DNA from: Poa pratensis
Lineage: Eukaryota; Streptophyta; Magnoliopsida; Poales; Poaceae
DNA: 64,000 nucleotides
Assembly: GCA_947311845.1 (NCBI GenBank)
Contig: CAMZMU010000080.1
Coordinates: 14,517,444 to 14,581,443 of the forward strand
Reading direction: 5' to 3'
Shown here piece after piece: positions 1 to 12,698 of the stretch (positions are counted from its first letter, which is position 1; each line of letters opens with the position of its first letter). The position numbers were made by a program, and so were the translations under genes. The notes beneath the pieces were generated by a model, which worked only from the letters and a program-made list of their open reading frames with translations, had not been told where the DNA came from and made no database searches.

Positions 1-3000
1 GTCGGACATCTTCGAGCTCCCGTACTTCGAGTTTGCAAAGCAAATCAAGCTGACGCTGAGGGGCCAGGTTCTTGCGCCTCGTCCTCCCGATGGGCGCCGG
101 GGTGTTCGCGTCCCTGACCAAGCTCGAGCTCCGGAAGGTCCACTTCGCCGACGGCGCCAACGCAGCGCTCAGTGAGGTCGTGTCCTCGCGCTGCCCTTGC
201 CTGGTTTCGCTGTACCTGGTACACGTCCAAGGCTTGACGGCGCTTACACTCCGCGCCGCGTCGCTCACGCGCCTGAATCTGTCGTGGCTCCACGAACTCG
301 ACGTGGTGGCGCTGAAGCTTCGCGTCATGACGGTGCAGTGCTGCTTCGTGGAAACCCAAGGCGCTGAGTTGCTGATTTCCACGACGTCGCTTCTCACGTT
401 TGAATGGGCTGATTGCTGCCCGGAGCGCACTAACATTGGCCCCATCGACCACCTCAACAGGCTGGTGGTAGGGGAGATTCACCCCTGCGCATGGGATGTA
501 GGATTCATAACCCATTCCAACTTCGACATGATCCTAAGCCATTTTAGGCGCACCCAGGTCCTGGAGCTTTATATCCCCACTCACCCTGTAAGTACATAAT
601 ACTTCATTTAAATTCCATGCCCAATATATATATTTACATCTTTGTTTTTTTTTCTAAAATGGAAGAAACCCTGGTCTCTGCAACTAATAAAACAGTCTAG
701 CTAGTTAGCTCCCAGAAAATATACATTTTAGTTGTTCAGTGGGTCATATTGTTAGTGTTGTATAACTGCATGCAATAGAGCTTTTCATCCATGATGCTTC
801 ACAACTTCAGATGCAACTTGGACCATTACTCTTCAGAGTAGAAATTTATCATATATAGTATGCATATTATTCATGAGGAATCTAGCAATAATATCTCACC
901 AGGGCTACCTAACATTAATATTTTTATATATAGTTAAGTTTTTTTTCATGTATGATTGATGCATATGTTTAATTTCTAGGACATCTTTACGATTTTATTA
1001 GTTAATCTTCAATCGTTCCATGCTAATTAACGTTTTTAGCCTATTTGTTAGATTACATGTGAATGCTCGCAGCAACTATACATAGATTAGTTAAATTATG
1101 AGGTGCATATTACCTTTTTCTAGTTTAAAAAAACTGAACTCTTGCTCTCTTTTCCTGTAACTATCTTTTTTCTCCTTGGTACAAAGCTTAACTACATTAG
1201 CCTAGCATCTTAATAATCATTTCCTAACTACGCGTAACACTTTGATTGATGAGTGCTGTTTAAAGTTTACTTTTGTATTTGTTAGTCAAACATATGCACA
1301 CTATAGTATTTGGACTGCTACAGAATTCACACTACTATTTTTTCTTATGTGGGATCTTGAGTGACGTTAGAAAATGCCAAGTTGAATGATAAAAATATAT
1401 GTGTACAGAGTTTTGCACATGATGTTTCTTTTGTAACATTGGAGATTTTAGACAGCAGGACACCATATAAGAATATACAGCAATATAATACTTGTATATA
1501 GCGATTTTTTGTTAAGTATGATGCATATGTTTAGTTTCTAGTTGATCTGTTTTGATTTTTTTAATCTTCAGATATTCCATGGCAATTAACTTTGGCTTTT
1601 TAGCCTATTTGTTAGATTACTCGTGAATACACGCAGCAACTATACATATATCAGTTAAACTGTGAGGTGCATATATATATGAGGACATGCTTTCCATTTT
1701 TCTGGTTGAGAACGACTGGACTCTTGCTCTCCTTTTCCCTTTAAGATCTTTGGTGTCCTTAGAACATAGCTTAATTATATTAGCCTAGCATCTTAGTAAA
1801 TCATTTCTTAACTGTGCATAATACTTTGATTGATGGGCGATGTTTAAAGTTGATTATTGTATTTATTAGTCAAATATATGCACCAGTTTCTTAACATTTA
1901 TAGTATTTAAGCAAGAATGCTACTGAAATCACACTACTTGTCTGTCTTATCTGGGCTCTTGTGTGACGTTAAAAATTCCAAGTAGAATTATACTAATCTA
2001 TATACTGAGTTTTTGCACATGATGTTTCTTTTGTAATATTGGAGATTAAAAGCAGGACACCATGTAATCAGGATTAACAGAACAAATCTAGCTTAGACTT
2101 GATACATACTATAAAACAAGTAGTTGGCCAGATTTTTGTACAATTCCTCACTGAATTCATAGTTAATTCTTGTTTTTCTATGTACTGTTACCTACAGTCT
2201 CTCCTAATAATCATCATACTTGAGAACTCCTTCTTGACCGGTCTACAATAAATACTTAACCAATAAACAAGGAAATAATGACTTACGCGGATGAGTAAAG
2301 ACAAGAAGAGAAATGAATCTCGATGCCATTGCATGTACGATTCAGTGTATGTATGGTACCTATTTGGTTTGAAAACATAAAAAAAGTTACGTGTGATGAC
2401 CTTGAAATTAATGGATCTTATATTTTGCATAAACTTAATTAATTTGAAGCTAGCTTGGGCAAACATGAACGCTTGCAAATTTCACAGTTAACTACTTTAT
2501 TAGGAGATGAAATATTCATTTAATTGTATGTTCATCTTACTATTAACTAGGAGCTAGAAGGACACAAAAATTTGATGGAGCACATCGTACTTCCGGATCA
2601 GTATACAGATTTGAATCTGTTTGTGGAGCCAAACACTCATATGCTTGGAGTGGAGCCAAAAACTCATATGTTTGGAGTGAGCATGTTCCTACTACTCAAG
2701 AGATGTATTCGCTTAAGAGTGCTTCATCTTAAATTAAGTGAACACAAGGTATATGTTGTTAAATCGAGGAAAAATGCATGTAGTAAAATCTCAGTTTTTC
2801 ATAGATGATTTCATTCTTGAAAATAATATATTTTCACAATCTCTTCAGGGTGACACAACATGCTTATCTTCTTGCATTTTCGATAATCCACCAAGTTGGA
2901 GAAAGCAGGCAATTATCTTGAAGTGTCTTCAAGAGATTGTAGTAAGCGATTTCAGAGACACGGCTCATGAAGTGGATGTTGTCAGCTTTATTCTAAAATG

Positions 3001-3236
3001 TGCACCATCACTCCAGCAAATCGATATAGAAGTTGCTGATGGTGTCAAACTATCTGAAGATACAGTCCTCCATTTCAATGAATACCACCCAGTGGTGTAC
3101 TATTATTGAAAAGGATGGTGAGCCCATTGATATTTCAAATATAGGATTCAAGAACTATAAGTTGAACTATCATCTTGTTCCTTTATGGGAAGAACTAGGA
3201 ACGGTTAAACAAGAAAACCGTTTTTGTTTTGGTTGA
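1..3236 (+). pseudogene. F-box/LRR/FBD-type protein gene, 5'-truncated and frameshifted
   Basis: Three exons fit together in phase 0: up to 587 (donor GTAAGT at 588), 2551-2748, and 2849-3109 (TGA). The translation shows leucine-rich repeats (VFASLTKLELRKV, SLTRLNLSWLHELDV) and an FBD-like C-terminal part in exon 3 (SWRKQAIILKCLQEIVVSDF, then a CAPSLQQI motif). This is the common grass F-box/LRR/FBD layout; such proteins are usually substrate receptors of SCF ubiquitin ligases. The F-box itself lies before the window. Reading starts in frame 2 (DIFELPYFEF at 8-37) but continues in frame 3 from about 72, so one extra base near 69-71 breaks the frame. After the TGA at 3107-3109 another frame runs on to 3236 with plausible family-like sequence (TIIEKDGEPIDI), suggesting a second frameshift. 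I am fairly sure of the family; pseudogene status rests on the frame break being real rather than a sequencing error. Confidence 0.75.
588..2550 (+). repeat. Long intron with an internal ~600-bp direct duplication
   Basis: This intron of the F-box-type gene is AT-rich and holds two diverged copies of one stretch, about 940-1460 and 1515-2070. Shared landmarks lie about 600 bp apart: gatgcatatgttta, agcctatttgttagattac, gcagcaactatacata, and acatgatgtttcttttgtaa followed by caggacaccat. No open reading frame of note is present. Confidence 0.7.
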
Positions 3237-3683
3237 CATTGATATTGTATGGTATTTGGTTTTTGTACTTCTTGGACAAGAATGGAAAAAAAATCATCCA
3301 GCGATTTGTGCCACTAGTTTAATTTTACGATATCAGGGTATAGTATGTGCTATGTGGCTCATGCAATAATAGCTCTCTACAATCCAATTTCTTATTATAT
3401 ACGTGTTGCAAATTTCTTTGCCTTAATTGTTCATACTTATTAACTGATCCTCGGTGCCCTTGGAAATGCAAGCCCTAATTAAATAGAAGTCTCCCTGCGT
3501 TGCAGCAAAACTTATTGCACACTGTTTTTTCGAATAAAATCATGGAAATGGTGAGAAGTTGATAAGACAGTGATTTCTTGAAGGACTCGGTGGGGAAGGA
3601 GCATGTGGCTGTATAAATTCTTATTGGGTATTATAACTGTTCAGTATATATCATCTTGATATTTATATATTCCCTTGGTAGAC

Positions 3684-4105
3684 TTATTTTAGCTCAGGTG
3701 GCACTTGATCCATTGTTGCGATACGTGGGCTGCTAGCTCCCCTTTTGGGATGGGAATGTCCAAATATGTATTTGTTAATGTGTGACGACAAGGCACTCCG
3801 CGCCCTAGTGCCTCCTGGCGGCTGTGGGGCCCCCCTCTGGCTGATATTTGGTCTCTGTGTCTTGTTCGATGTAAAAAATATTTCTCGTAAGTTTTCAGAT
3901 CTTTCGGAGAATATTTTTTTAATGACTTTCCTGAAACAAAAAGATAACAGAAAACAGGAACTGGCACTGTGCATCTTGTTAATAAGTTAGTTTTAGAAAA
4001 TGCACTAAAATGATATAAAACTATAATAAAAAAGTAACACTGGTATTAAAACAATAAAAAAAATCATAGATACATTTGGGGAGTATCAGCATCCCCAAGC
4101 TTAAT
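3684..4105 (-). mobile_element. Truncated 3' LTR and polypurine tract of a minus-strand Gypsy-type element
   Basis: On the minus strand, the sequence from 4088 downward is an LTR start (TGATACT...) that matches the LTR start at 52,204-52,400 in inverted orientation: both share the stretch reading caggaactggcactgt on the + strand here. Immediately before it, also on the minus strand, is a purine-rich cttggggatgc (4089-4100), the expected polypurine tract. From memory this LTR type is common in Triticeae (Sabrina/WHAM-like); the exact family is uncertain. Confidence 0.55.
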
Positions 4106-6350
4106 TCCTACTCGTACTTGAGTAGGTGAATGATAACCAAAATAATTTTTGAAGTGACATGCTACCAAAACAATCTTGATCAAATAGTAATGTAAAGCAC
4201 ATGAACTGTGATAAAGTGATCTAAAACAATTGTCTATAGTTGATATAAAGTAAACAATGAGTAAGCAAGTTGAATCATCTAAATAAAAAACTTTTCATGA
4301 ACAGTGCTTTGGAGACATGAAACCATAAAATTTTACTTAAATGTTAGCTCACCAAGCAATATTCTCTTATCAAAAGTGTTTGACCAACACAAAGAAAGAT
4401 TCAAGTTTTAGCAATGCTTCAACTTTCAACATATTTATCTCATGGATTAGGCCAATACAAAGAATCATAATTAGACATAAAGATAACATATAAATAGACT
4501 TGTACCCAGGGTTAACACTAGGTGTTTTCTTGTGGAGAAAAAGGTTGGAATGGGAAAAACTGACTCAACACAAAAGAAAAAGATAGGCCCTTCACAGTGG
4601 GAAGCAGGGATTAATCGTGTGCTAGAGCTTTTTAGTTTTGAAAACATATAGAGATATAAAAAAAGAGTTTTGAGAGGTGCACAATTTTTGTCAATGAGTG
4701 GCAATAGACAACTCAATATTACCCATGCTAAACAAACTTTTAAGAGCGGCTCCCATTGAGGAACGTTATTTCTGCAAGCAGATCATTCCTGTTATCTCCT
4801 TTGTTTTCACAAGCAAATGTTTGACTGAATAATCAGGAACAAAGTGTGAGGAAAGTTAATTGTTATGTTGTAATTTATCTTTTGCTGGGTTAGGCACCCA
4901 AATGCCAGCTCTTTTTACAGTATTAAAGACAAGCAGATGAAACATACAAGTCAAGGGTAAAGTCTGTTTAACACGTGTAATAAGGAACCATCTACCACTT
5001 CCCCATGAGCTAAAAACAGAGACACAAAATAAGAAGTAATAATAATTTTGAAGGTTTAAAGGTAGCACACGAAAAATTTACTTGGAATGGCAGGAAAATA
5101 CCATGTATCGGTAGGTATGGTGGACACAAATGGCATGGATTTTGGCTCAAGGATTTGGATGCACAAGCAGTATTCCCGCTTAGTACAGAGTTTATGCTAG
5201 CAAGGTTTTTTAGTACAAGAATAATCATATGATATACCTTAAAAATAACCATAAGACTCCATGCTATCTTCCTTTTCAACCAAACATTCTCTTGATGAGA
5301 AAATATCTAGACTTTTTTGGAACTACCAAGTTTGAAAAACTAAACAACTTCGAGATTTAACGGTTGTTCTTCACTAATGAGCCTTACTTACATGATATAC
5401 AAGTTTAAACATTACTTACTTGATATCTCAAAACAATTAATATCTCAAAGCAATTGTAAACAGAAAATAAAAAAACGCAGAAATTACCTTGCGGGCAAAC
5501 CGTCGAACACCTGCGGGGCGGCGGCGAGCACGGCACGACAGGCAGGGAGACGGGGACGTGGAGAGTGGCGCTCTGCTCCTCCTAGCGCCGCGGCGAGGCA
5601 GTCGGTGACGCGGGGCAGCTCCTCGCTGTCGCCGGTGCCGTCCGACGCCGAGTGAAGGTCGGAGAAGGTGGGGCGGAGGTCGGGGAGGGAGGGGTGGCGG
5701 TCGGGGAGCGGGGCGGAGGTCGCGGACGGCGGTGCAAGGCCGCCGGCGCTGAGAATCGACCGCCCCGTGCCGAGATGTGTCAACTCGATGCGGCGGCCGG
5801 GGCGGCTCGATGCGGCGGCGTGGCGGCGCGCCAGTGGCCGGAGGAGGGAGGTGGGGGTGCACGAGGGTTGGGGTGAGCGGCGGGGGTGCACGCCGGTGGC
5901 CGGAGTCGGCGAAGACGCGGCGGCGGGGTCGGGGGAGTCGGCGGTGATTTTTCAGCTCAGGCGGTTGGGCCTTCCCGCCTTGATTTTAGGTAGGATGGGT
6001 ATTTGCCCCCACAATCTCCAAATATGCCAATTCTCGGCTAGAATTTAGGTAAGAACCTAATTTTTTTTGTTGGGAACCACTTTTAGGTAAGCTTTTGGAG
6101 CTGTTTTTTTGTCCCCAGTACCTAAAAAAAGCAGTTTTTAGGTATTGAGAGCAAATTTAGGTAAGCTCTTGGAGAGGCTCTTAGATGCTTGTGACTTTTT
6201 GAATATTACAGAGGGGTGCCATGGGCATCCCCAAGCTTGAACTTTTATCCCTTCTTGATCTTCTTTCATCATCCTCTCTCTTGACACTTGAAAAGTTTCT
6301 TCACACAAAACTTCTCATAAATTTCAGTAGAGGGGTTAGTACTCAATTTT
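4106..6350 (-). mobile_element. Degenerate internal region of the same Gypsy-type element, interrupted
   Basis: There are no long open frames. A second copy of the gcatccccaagctt motif occurs at about 6219, as expected for untranslated 3' sequence of this element type. Between about 5480 and 5960 lies a GC-rich block, and 5960-6182 is AT-rich with repeated taggtaag motifs. It ends in GGAGAGGCTCTTA, which resembles the end of a Harbinger-type element (TTA target site). I could not fix its other end. The GC-rich block has open frames on both strands but no recognisable domain; on the minus strand it ends in a plausible splice donor (CAAG|GTAATT at about 5487), so it may be a captured first exon. 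Confidence 0.35.
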
Positions 6351-6379
6351 TTTTAATCCACTTTGTTTCTGTAAGGACA

Positions 6380-7232
6380 CATTGCAAGAACATAAATTAA
6401 CACTAGCAAAAACTGGCGCGGTGGCAAGCCATGCTAGGCCGACGAAGTCATCAACCCGTACAAACAATTGGAGGATCACATCGAACTAAGACTTAGATAA
6501 TGGCCCAGTTTTTGCAATCCAGAAACATTATAAGTCCAGGCCTATTACGATTCATTATATTGCAAACCTAACTTGTCTCTGTCAACATATATTCGAGCGA
6601 TAACAACCATACGGTCTGACGTCACGCTAGGCCAACCACAAGCACCTTGCTTCGTCTTACGAACAATTGCAAGATCACATTCAACTAAGTGGAAGATAAT
6701 GGCCCAGTTTTTCAATCCACATAGACTATAATTGTAGTCCCAATACAGTCCATTATTATAGAGAGCGAACACGACATTGGCATACACAACACACGACTGC
6801 TAGGAGACACCGGACACGGCACTCACAGAGATTCGTCGAACAGAGCAAGCCATAAATCTACCCAAAACAAAATCCAATACACAACCCAGTTTTATAGCCC
6901 ACAATCTACCTAATCGGTTAGCGGATGTAAAATTAAGACTCAATAATAACCAGTTAGCTACACAAAATAACAGCACAAAGTACCAACGCAAACAGCAATA
7001 AGCCATGCAAACTATACCAACACACCAGGTATGAAAGGAAATAGACAAAAGACAAAGGTTCATAACAGATACATGCCACTGAAAACAACCAAACAACAAC
7101 ATAACCAAATATCACAAACAAAACAGAAATGACCGCGAAACACCAACAAGGAATAACAGACCGCGTGGGAATAGCATCGACAAGGTGAAAGACGCCACAC
7201 AAAGCAGAACAACTGAGATAAGTAGCCTAATT
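6380..7232. repeat. No gene seen; diverged ~80-bp duplication
   Basis: The stretch around 6465-6540 recurs, diverged, at about 6660-6735 (shared: gataatggcccagtttt). Two short motifs, at about 6405-6424 and 6630-6640, end in gctagg after small inverted repeats and may be decayed Helitron 3' ends. I see no coding sequence. Confidence 0.35.
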
Positions 7233-8371
7233 TCTAACTATATAAAAGAGAGTCCGTTTCTCGGCCCCTCAGCGATCGGCACTGTAGCTAGCTACAGTGG
7301 TGTACCGTAGATTGCTACAGTGTTGAACAGTAACACGATCTGCACCGTCCAGTTTCAATCCAACGGGCAGAGAAGCATCTCCGCGACACAATTGCAAAAA
7401 GGCCCCTCACAAAATCAGCGCGTGCTCCGCGGTCCACGATTTTATGAAGCAATGGACCTACTCGCAAATTGTGGAAACGTCAGGGACCTTTCAGCAAAAC
7501 CGTCCACAGATCCCCCTCCCTCTCTCTCCTCACGCGCGATCCCGCCGTCGCCGGCGACGATGACGCGCCGCCTCGCCGCTTCGGTCCTCCCCGTCCAGAT
7601 CGCCGCACACAGAGACGTCCGCCGTCGCGCGCTCTCCCTCCTCGCCCACTCTCGCGTGCCGAAACGGCGCGAGCTCGCCGCAATCGACGCCGCCCTGGTC
7701 GCAGGCCACCGCAGCGTCCGCACGCTGCCGGCGACGCTCCGGCGTCCCAAAATCGGTGACGCCGACGCTGGCGGGCACAAGGCGTCCGCGCGCGTCCCGC
7801 GGCCGCACGCGCGCGTCCCAGCGCGCTCTGCTGCGTCGCCGGCGACGTCCACGCCGCCGCGCCAGAGGCCGGCCGCGAGTGACGTCACGCTGACGTCCCA
7901 GCGGGCCTGGGCTGCGCAGTTGGGCTGCTTGCTGGGCCGGCCTGCTTGCTGCGCAACTCGCTCGGCTTCTTTTTTTTTTCCCTGTTTTGTTTTCCTGTTT
8001 CCAAAACTTTTGTAAATTTTGAAACACAACTCCAAAACAATTCAGACCAGTTTCCAGACAATTTATAAAAAATCAAAATAGTCATTTCAACTACTTTGAA
8101 ACATTTACAAAATTATTTCAAATCTTAAAGACTTAAAATAACAAATAAATGCTTATTTGACAAATTTTGCAACTCCAACAAATTTTCAAAAAAAAAAAAC
8201 AATGTGTCAAAATTCTAAAAATTCCCCAAATCCTCGAACCTCCCACACAAAAATTGAACCAAAAAACTTTGCACACAACAAAACGCAACAAATATATTTT
8301 AATTTCCAAAATTTAACACATTTCCATACTTCCCACACACAAAATTACCTGAATTCCCAAATTCAACCACT

Positions 8372-8494
8372 AATTTGAACTTTCCACACGCCCTAATAAA
8401 TGTCCATATTGTTTAAAATAGATAGTATTAGACAAATTTGAACTTTCCACACGCCCTAATAAATGCCCATATTGTTCAAAATAGATTGTATTAG
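8372..8494. repeat. Tandem duplication of ~60 bp
   Basis: Two adjacent copies share aatttgaactttccacacg and ccctaataaatg, with only a few substitutions. They lie inside Helitron A. Confidence 0.8.
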
Positions 8495-8751
8495 TTCTCC
8501 GCATGATTTCCCTATTTTCCCACTCGAAAAAACAATAAAAAAAACTAATGGAATTCAAGATTTCCGATCACACCGGGCATGACATGCCACCGCGCTAAAC
8601 TTTCAGAACAATGTTATCCACTGTAATTTAAAAAAAAAATCTTCCGCGATGATTTCCACTCGACAATATTTAAACGCACCAGCTAAATTAACATAAATTT
8701 CATTCTTTCCTAAGACTTCTTTTTAAAATTATTAAGTTTCTGACAAGTAGT

Positions 8752-9072
8752 ACCATTTTACTTTGACAATTTCCAGAAAGTGAAAACCGTTCGAACCAGC
8801 TTGATTTCCATTCTAAAATTCCTCTTAAAGAGCGCAGACAAAAATAAAAAAATATGTTTTGCCATTCCAATTTGGCCAACTATTTTACTTTCACAATTTC
8901 CAGAAAGTAAATACCGTTCGAACCAGCTTGATTTTCATTCTAAAATTCCTCTTAAAGAGCGCAGACAAAAATAAAAAAACATGTTTCGCCATTCCAATTT
9001 GGCAAACATTTGGCCGAATAAGAAAAAAAAATAATGCACAAAAATTCTCACCAAGGGCGTGCCGTGACGCCA
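8752..9072. repeat. Tandem duplication (~125 bp) and first copy of the Helitron 3' end
   Basis: The block with accgttcgaaccagcttgat followed by cctcttaaagagcgcagac occurs twice, at about 8785 and 8912. After the second copy comes a degenerate version of the Helitron 3' hairpin (ggcgtgccgtgacgcc at about 9057). Its flank, ttggcaaacatttggccg, recurs before the functional-looking end at 9377. Confidence 0.7.
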
Positions 9073-9407
9073 AATACAAATATATTTGAACATTACAATT
9101 TGGCCAGTATTTGGACACCATACGATCAAACTTCCCCTAATTGTGGAATCAAATTCCAATGCATTTCCCTAATTTCAATTAAGTTTTGACGTCCAAAATG
9201 GAAACACGTTTGAACATTTCAAACTACTAAATATTTCAATATTCTATAAAATATAACACAATTGCTCCAAAAAAAAACCTATTCATGACAAAATAAAAAC
9301 ATGTTTGGACATTCCAATTTGGCAAACATTTGGCCGAATAAGAAAAAAAATAATGCACAAAAAATCTCACCAAGGACGTGGCGTGACGCCACGCTAAATT
9401 CAACTAG

Positions 9408-11730
9408 TAGTCCATCTATGAACCTTCAAATTCCCGCAAGCAGCCACGCTAAGAACCACTCGCACACGCCACCTATTTCACCACTTTGCTGCAAAATTTC
9501 AATGAAAACTAATGAGAATAGTACTCTATCAACGAATGTATCTATCCATCGCATTTTATCATAGAATGCATGTCTAAAACAACACACGGTGTATTATCTC
9601 ACCTCTTATTTTGGTGTGACCCTCTGGAACCAGCACCCTTGCGTTTCCGCATACCAGTGGTCTACAATGGAATAAACGGTCACAAATCCATCAACAGAAA
9701 CAACAAGCAGTCTAACGCTGAAAAAAGCATTAGGAAGATACAAACAACCTGACGTTTACGATAATCATAAATATCACAAGGTCCCACTTTTTGTCAGAGG
9801 AGATTACTTAGTTAGGTTCATTTTCTTGTTCCACATTGGGCACCTAGTGCTCCACTGCAGCCTGGCCTGCTCAAGGAGGGCCCGAGATGGAGTCCAATTC
9901 ATGTATCTCTGCCTAAAAGTGCTCACCTACTAAAATCATTTATCAGAAGAAACAATTTGACTGGAGAATTTCAAAATCAACTTGTATGATATCCAACAGC
10001 AAATTCAAGCATCCCATGCCTGCCCAGAAATAGAATACATTGATATGTCAAGTAAGCGACTGATGACCAAAGTATATGGTCTGTTTCATTTTTCATTTTT
10101 CATTGCCTAAATGCCGCTGTGCATATATGGAAGGTTGTACCTGACTAAATGATAAAGAAGGAAGAACATGAATATGAAGTTACATAGTATTTTTCATTGG
10201 AGCTGCTTACTGCCAGGCTTCTTCAGTCCTAGCCTCCTAGGGGAAATAAACAAGCAGGCAATATAAAATCTTTTTGACACCTCTATGTTTATTAGCAAAC
10301 AAACATAACAAAGAATGAATATGTAGCCGATATATTGCTTGCTCTACTCATACCTAACTCTTGAGAGTGTAAAATTCCTCACAAAGCTGGTGCTACAGAT
10401 CATTCAGTTTATTACTAAGGGGCGGGCCTGAAACTTCATGTACCTATAAAACATTAGCCCTTACCATCTATGTACCCTACCAAGCACTCTTATGTTTGGC
10501 ACATCTAAATTTCCCAAAAAAAAATTGAGAGGATAGTAGACAAAATGGTCGATATCTGAATGGTATTGGTGAACACTACCAAGTTATGATGGTCAATAGA
10601 AAAATCCGCAAAGTTCATCTGATTCCTCTCATGACAATAGTAGCTAGATACAGATTACAACTTTTCACGCTACGGCCTGTCATACTACTACATGACAGAC
10701 TGCAAATAACATATCTGATCTTAGTTAGATATATAAGAGGGGATATATCATATATAGAATCTGATAATCCAGTAAGTGCGACAAAAGTATAGGGTAATTC
10801 ATTTGAGTAACAATGGCAGGAGGACTAACTTGGCTAGTGTTACTAAGCAGCAAATCAGTAAAAACATGGACAATGAAAGGCCACCGCGCAGGCGCGTGTG
10901 AACTGGTCCGGTGGTGTCTAGTTTAGCTAATTTAAGTATACTTGAATTAGCATAGTCCATCGATGATCTATACATTAACTTGTATTTAATGTCGATTACC
11001 AAAAAAAGTTATTTTTGGAGAATGGATCGTGCTGTCCCAAATTTTCAGACAAGGATATGACTGTCAATGTAAAGGAACTTCAGTGTATCCCTCTAATGCA
11101 TGCTAAGACGTCGTGCATATTTGGTGATGAACTACCTGGCAAGTGTGAACCTTACTTAATACACAATGACCAATGATCGACTAACCAGTAGCTCATGGTT
11201 GCTATCGACAACAGTTAGCTGAGGTGAAAACTCATGCTTGTACACATCCAGTTGCCTTAATCTGCCTAAATATCTTGGTGTCATCTCAACAGGGCAACAA
11301 AAAATAACCCCCAAAAATATTTCACATTATGGTGTCATACATCTAGCAAGCATCGTCTCATCTTTTCCTAAAGCACCACTCATCGATCCATTCATCCATC
11401 AAAAAGAAGGGACTAAATATATGCAGTGCTAAGGAAAGGCATAATCTTCCTCTCCTAGAAATTTCGAAATCAGATTTAATATGCAAATTTAAATCTTTCG
11501 AGAACAGAATATCTCACTTATAGGAATCAGATTAATACATTCTTAGGGAAGATTAATACATATTTAATGTTGCATATGAGAAAATTTTGGGTTAGACTAT
11601 CTTGCATGCTATACACATTTAATTAACAGCAAGCCACAACATAAATCACATCAAGCTAGAGATGCCAAAACAATCAAAGAACAATTAGGTAAGAAGAGAA
11701 TGGTGGGGAATCGCTGAGTGCCTCACCGAA
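9408..11730. other. Stretch without recognisable gene
   Basis: This is AT-rich sequence with only short open frames. It reads like intron or untranslated sequence, but I found no exon, transposon end or RNA gene that I could support. Confidence 0.4.
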
Positions 11731-12560
11731 TCAATCAACCTGTACGTGCCTGGAGTAAAGTCTCAACGAATCAAACAACCGGTGTGCCCTTAGAAATCCT
11801 TCTTCTCCACTGCTGGCTGTGAACGGAGAAGAGAGAGGGAGAAGCAGAGGGGAAAGAAGACTCTCAGTAGCCGGCGCCGAAGAGGAGAGATCAGAGGAGG
11901 CGACGCTCGGTGTGGTGCCGGTACCCGGGTGAGTGGAGTCGACAGGTCGTGCAACGCTGCCGACGACCGACTCCTCCTTCAACGGCGTCTGCGAGCACAT
12001 ACCAAGGGCATGGCGCGGCGGCGGCACGTGAGTCTGGTTAGTGTGGATGGGTCCTTGGTCTAGGGCATTTATCGAGGGAAGGAGATAGGTTCTCTCGACT
12101 CTCGTTTCTGGAAGATTTGGATGCTCGTGCCAATGAAGAGGGGCGGAGGAGCCAAAGGAGGTGGGGGTAAGAGGCTCCCGACCGCCGGCGCTAGACGGGG
12201 CCTCACCGCAGATGGAGCACATATCCGGCGCACCACGCCCAGATATAGCGAGCGCTGGGAAGAAGGTCCGGGAGTAGCCTAACGCATGAGGAGAAGTACC
12301 GTATCTGATCTGCCTCCTGGGTTGCAGCACGGATCTAGGATATGGATGCAACAGGACAACCCAACACCTCCCTTCCCGTCGGAATTCCACGGTGCCCCCC
12401 ACGGCGCCATGGATGTAGCAGGACGACGGGATATTGTAGGTCCGGCCGGCAGAGGTAGCAAAAGACAGAGACTATGGGCTAGCCATGAACGCACCTATGG
12501 AGGAAGAAAGGAATGGTCAAAGGCACGGGATTGGGAGCTGAGAAGGAAAGTAGTCATAGC
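11731..12560 (-). other. GC-rich block with unassigned open frames
   Basis: A minus-strand frame of 223 codons (12402-11731) is open, and other frames overlap it on both strands. The translation is rich in Ser, Pro and Gly and matches no family I know. Overlapping frames in GC-rich grass DNA are expected by chance, so I do not call a gene. A captured first exon or promoter region of a gene is possible. Confidence 0.3.
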
Positions 12561-12698
12561 CAACCAAACCGACATCGCGCGGATGAGATACATCTGAACC
12601 GTCGGATGACTGATCAAGGGTCAAAACTCAGCGAGCAACCACAGCTCGCTATTTCTTGTAGGATTGTAGTTGTAGAGATATAGACATACACAACTTAC

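Larger units (their letters stand above)
7233..9407 (+). mobile_element. Non-autonomous Helitron (A)
   Basis: The 5' end is TCTAACTATATAAAAGAG (7233), a typical Helitron 5'-TC start. The 3' end has a perfect 7-bp hairpin CGTGGCG-tga-CGCCACG (9377-9393) followed ten bases later by CTAG (9404-9407) and a T. No RepHel gene is present. The GC-rich part (7320-7960) has long open frames on both strands but no recognisable domain and is probably a captured gene piece or simply GC-rich. The rest is AT-rich with tandem duplications. The 3' end is well supported; the 5' end is a motif call, and the base before it is T rather than the usual A. Confidence 0.6.

Noticed and set aside
4744..4765. Left end of a Harbinger-type element (taagagcggctcc) pairing with 6182
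   Set aside because: The ends match poorly and the flanking three bases differ (TAA against TTA).
7442..8035. Long overlapping open frames on both strands
   Set aside because: GC-rich sequence gives open frames by chance; low-complexity Arg/Pro/Ala peptides without a domain, inside a Helitron.
11731..12402. 223-codon minus-strand frame as a gene
   Set aside because: No start context, splice pattern or domain could be supported; listed only as an unassigned GC-rich block.
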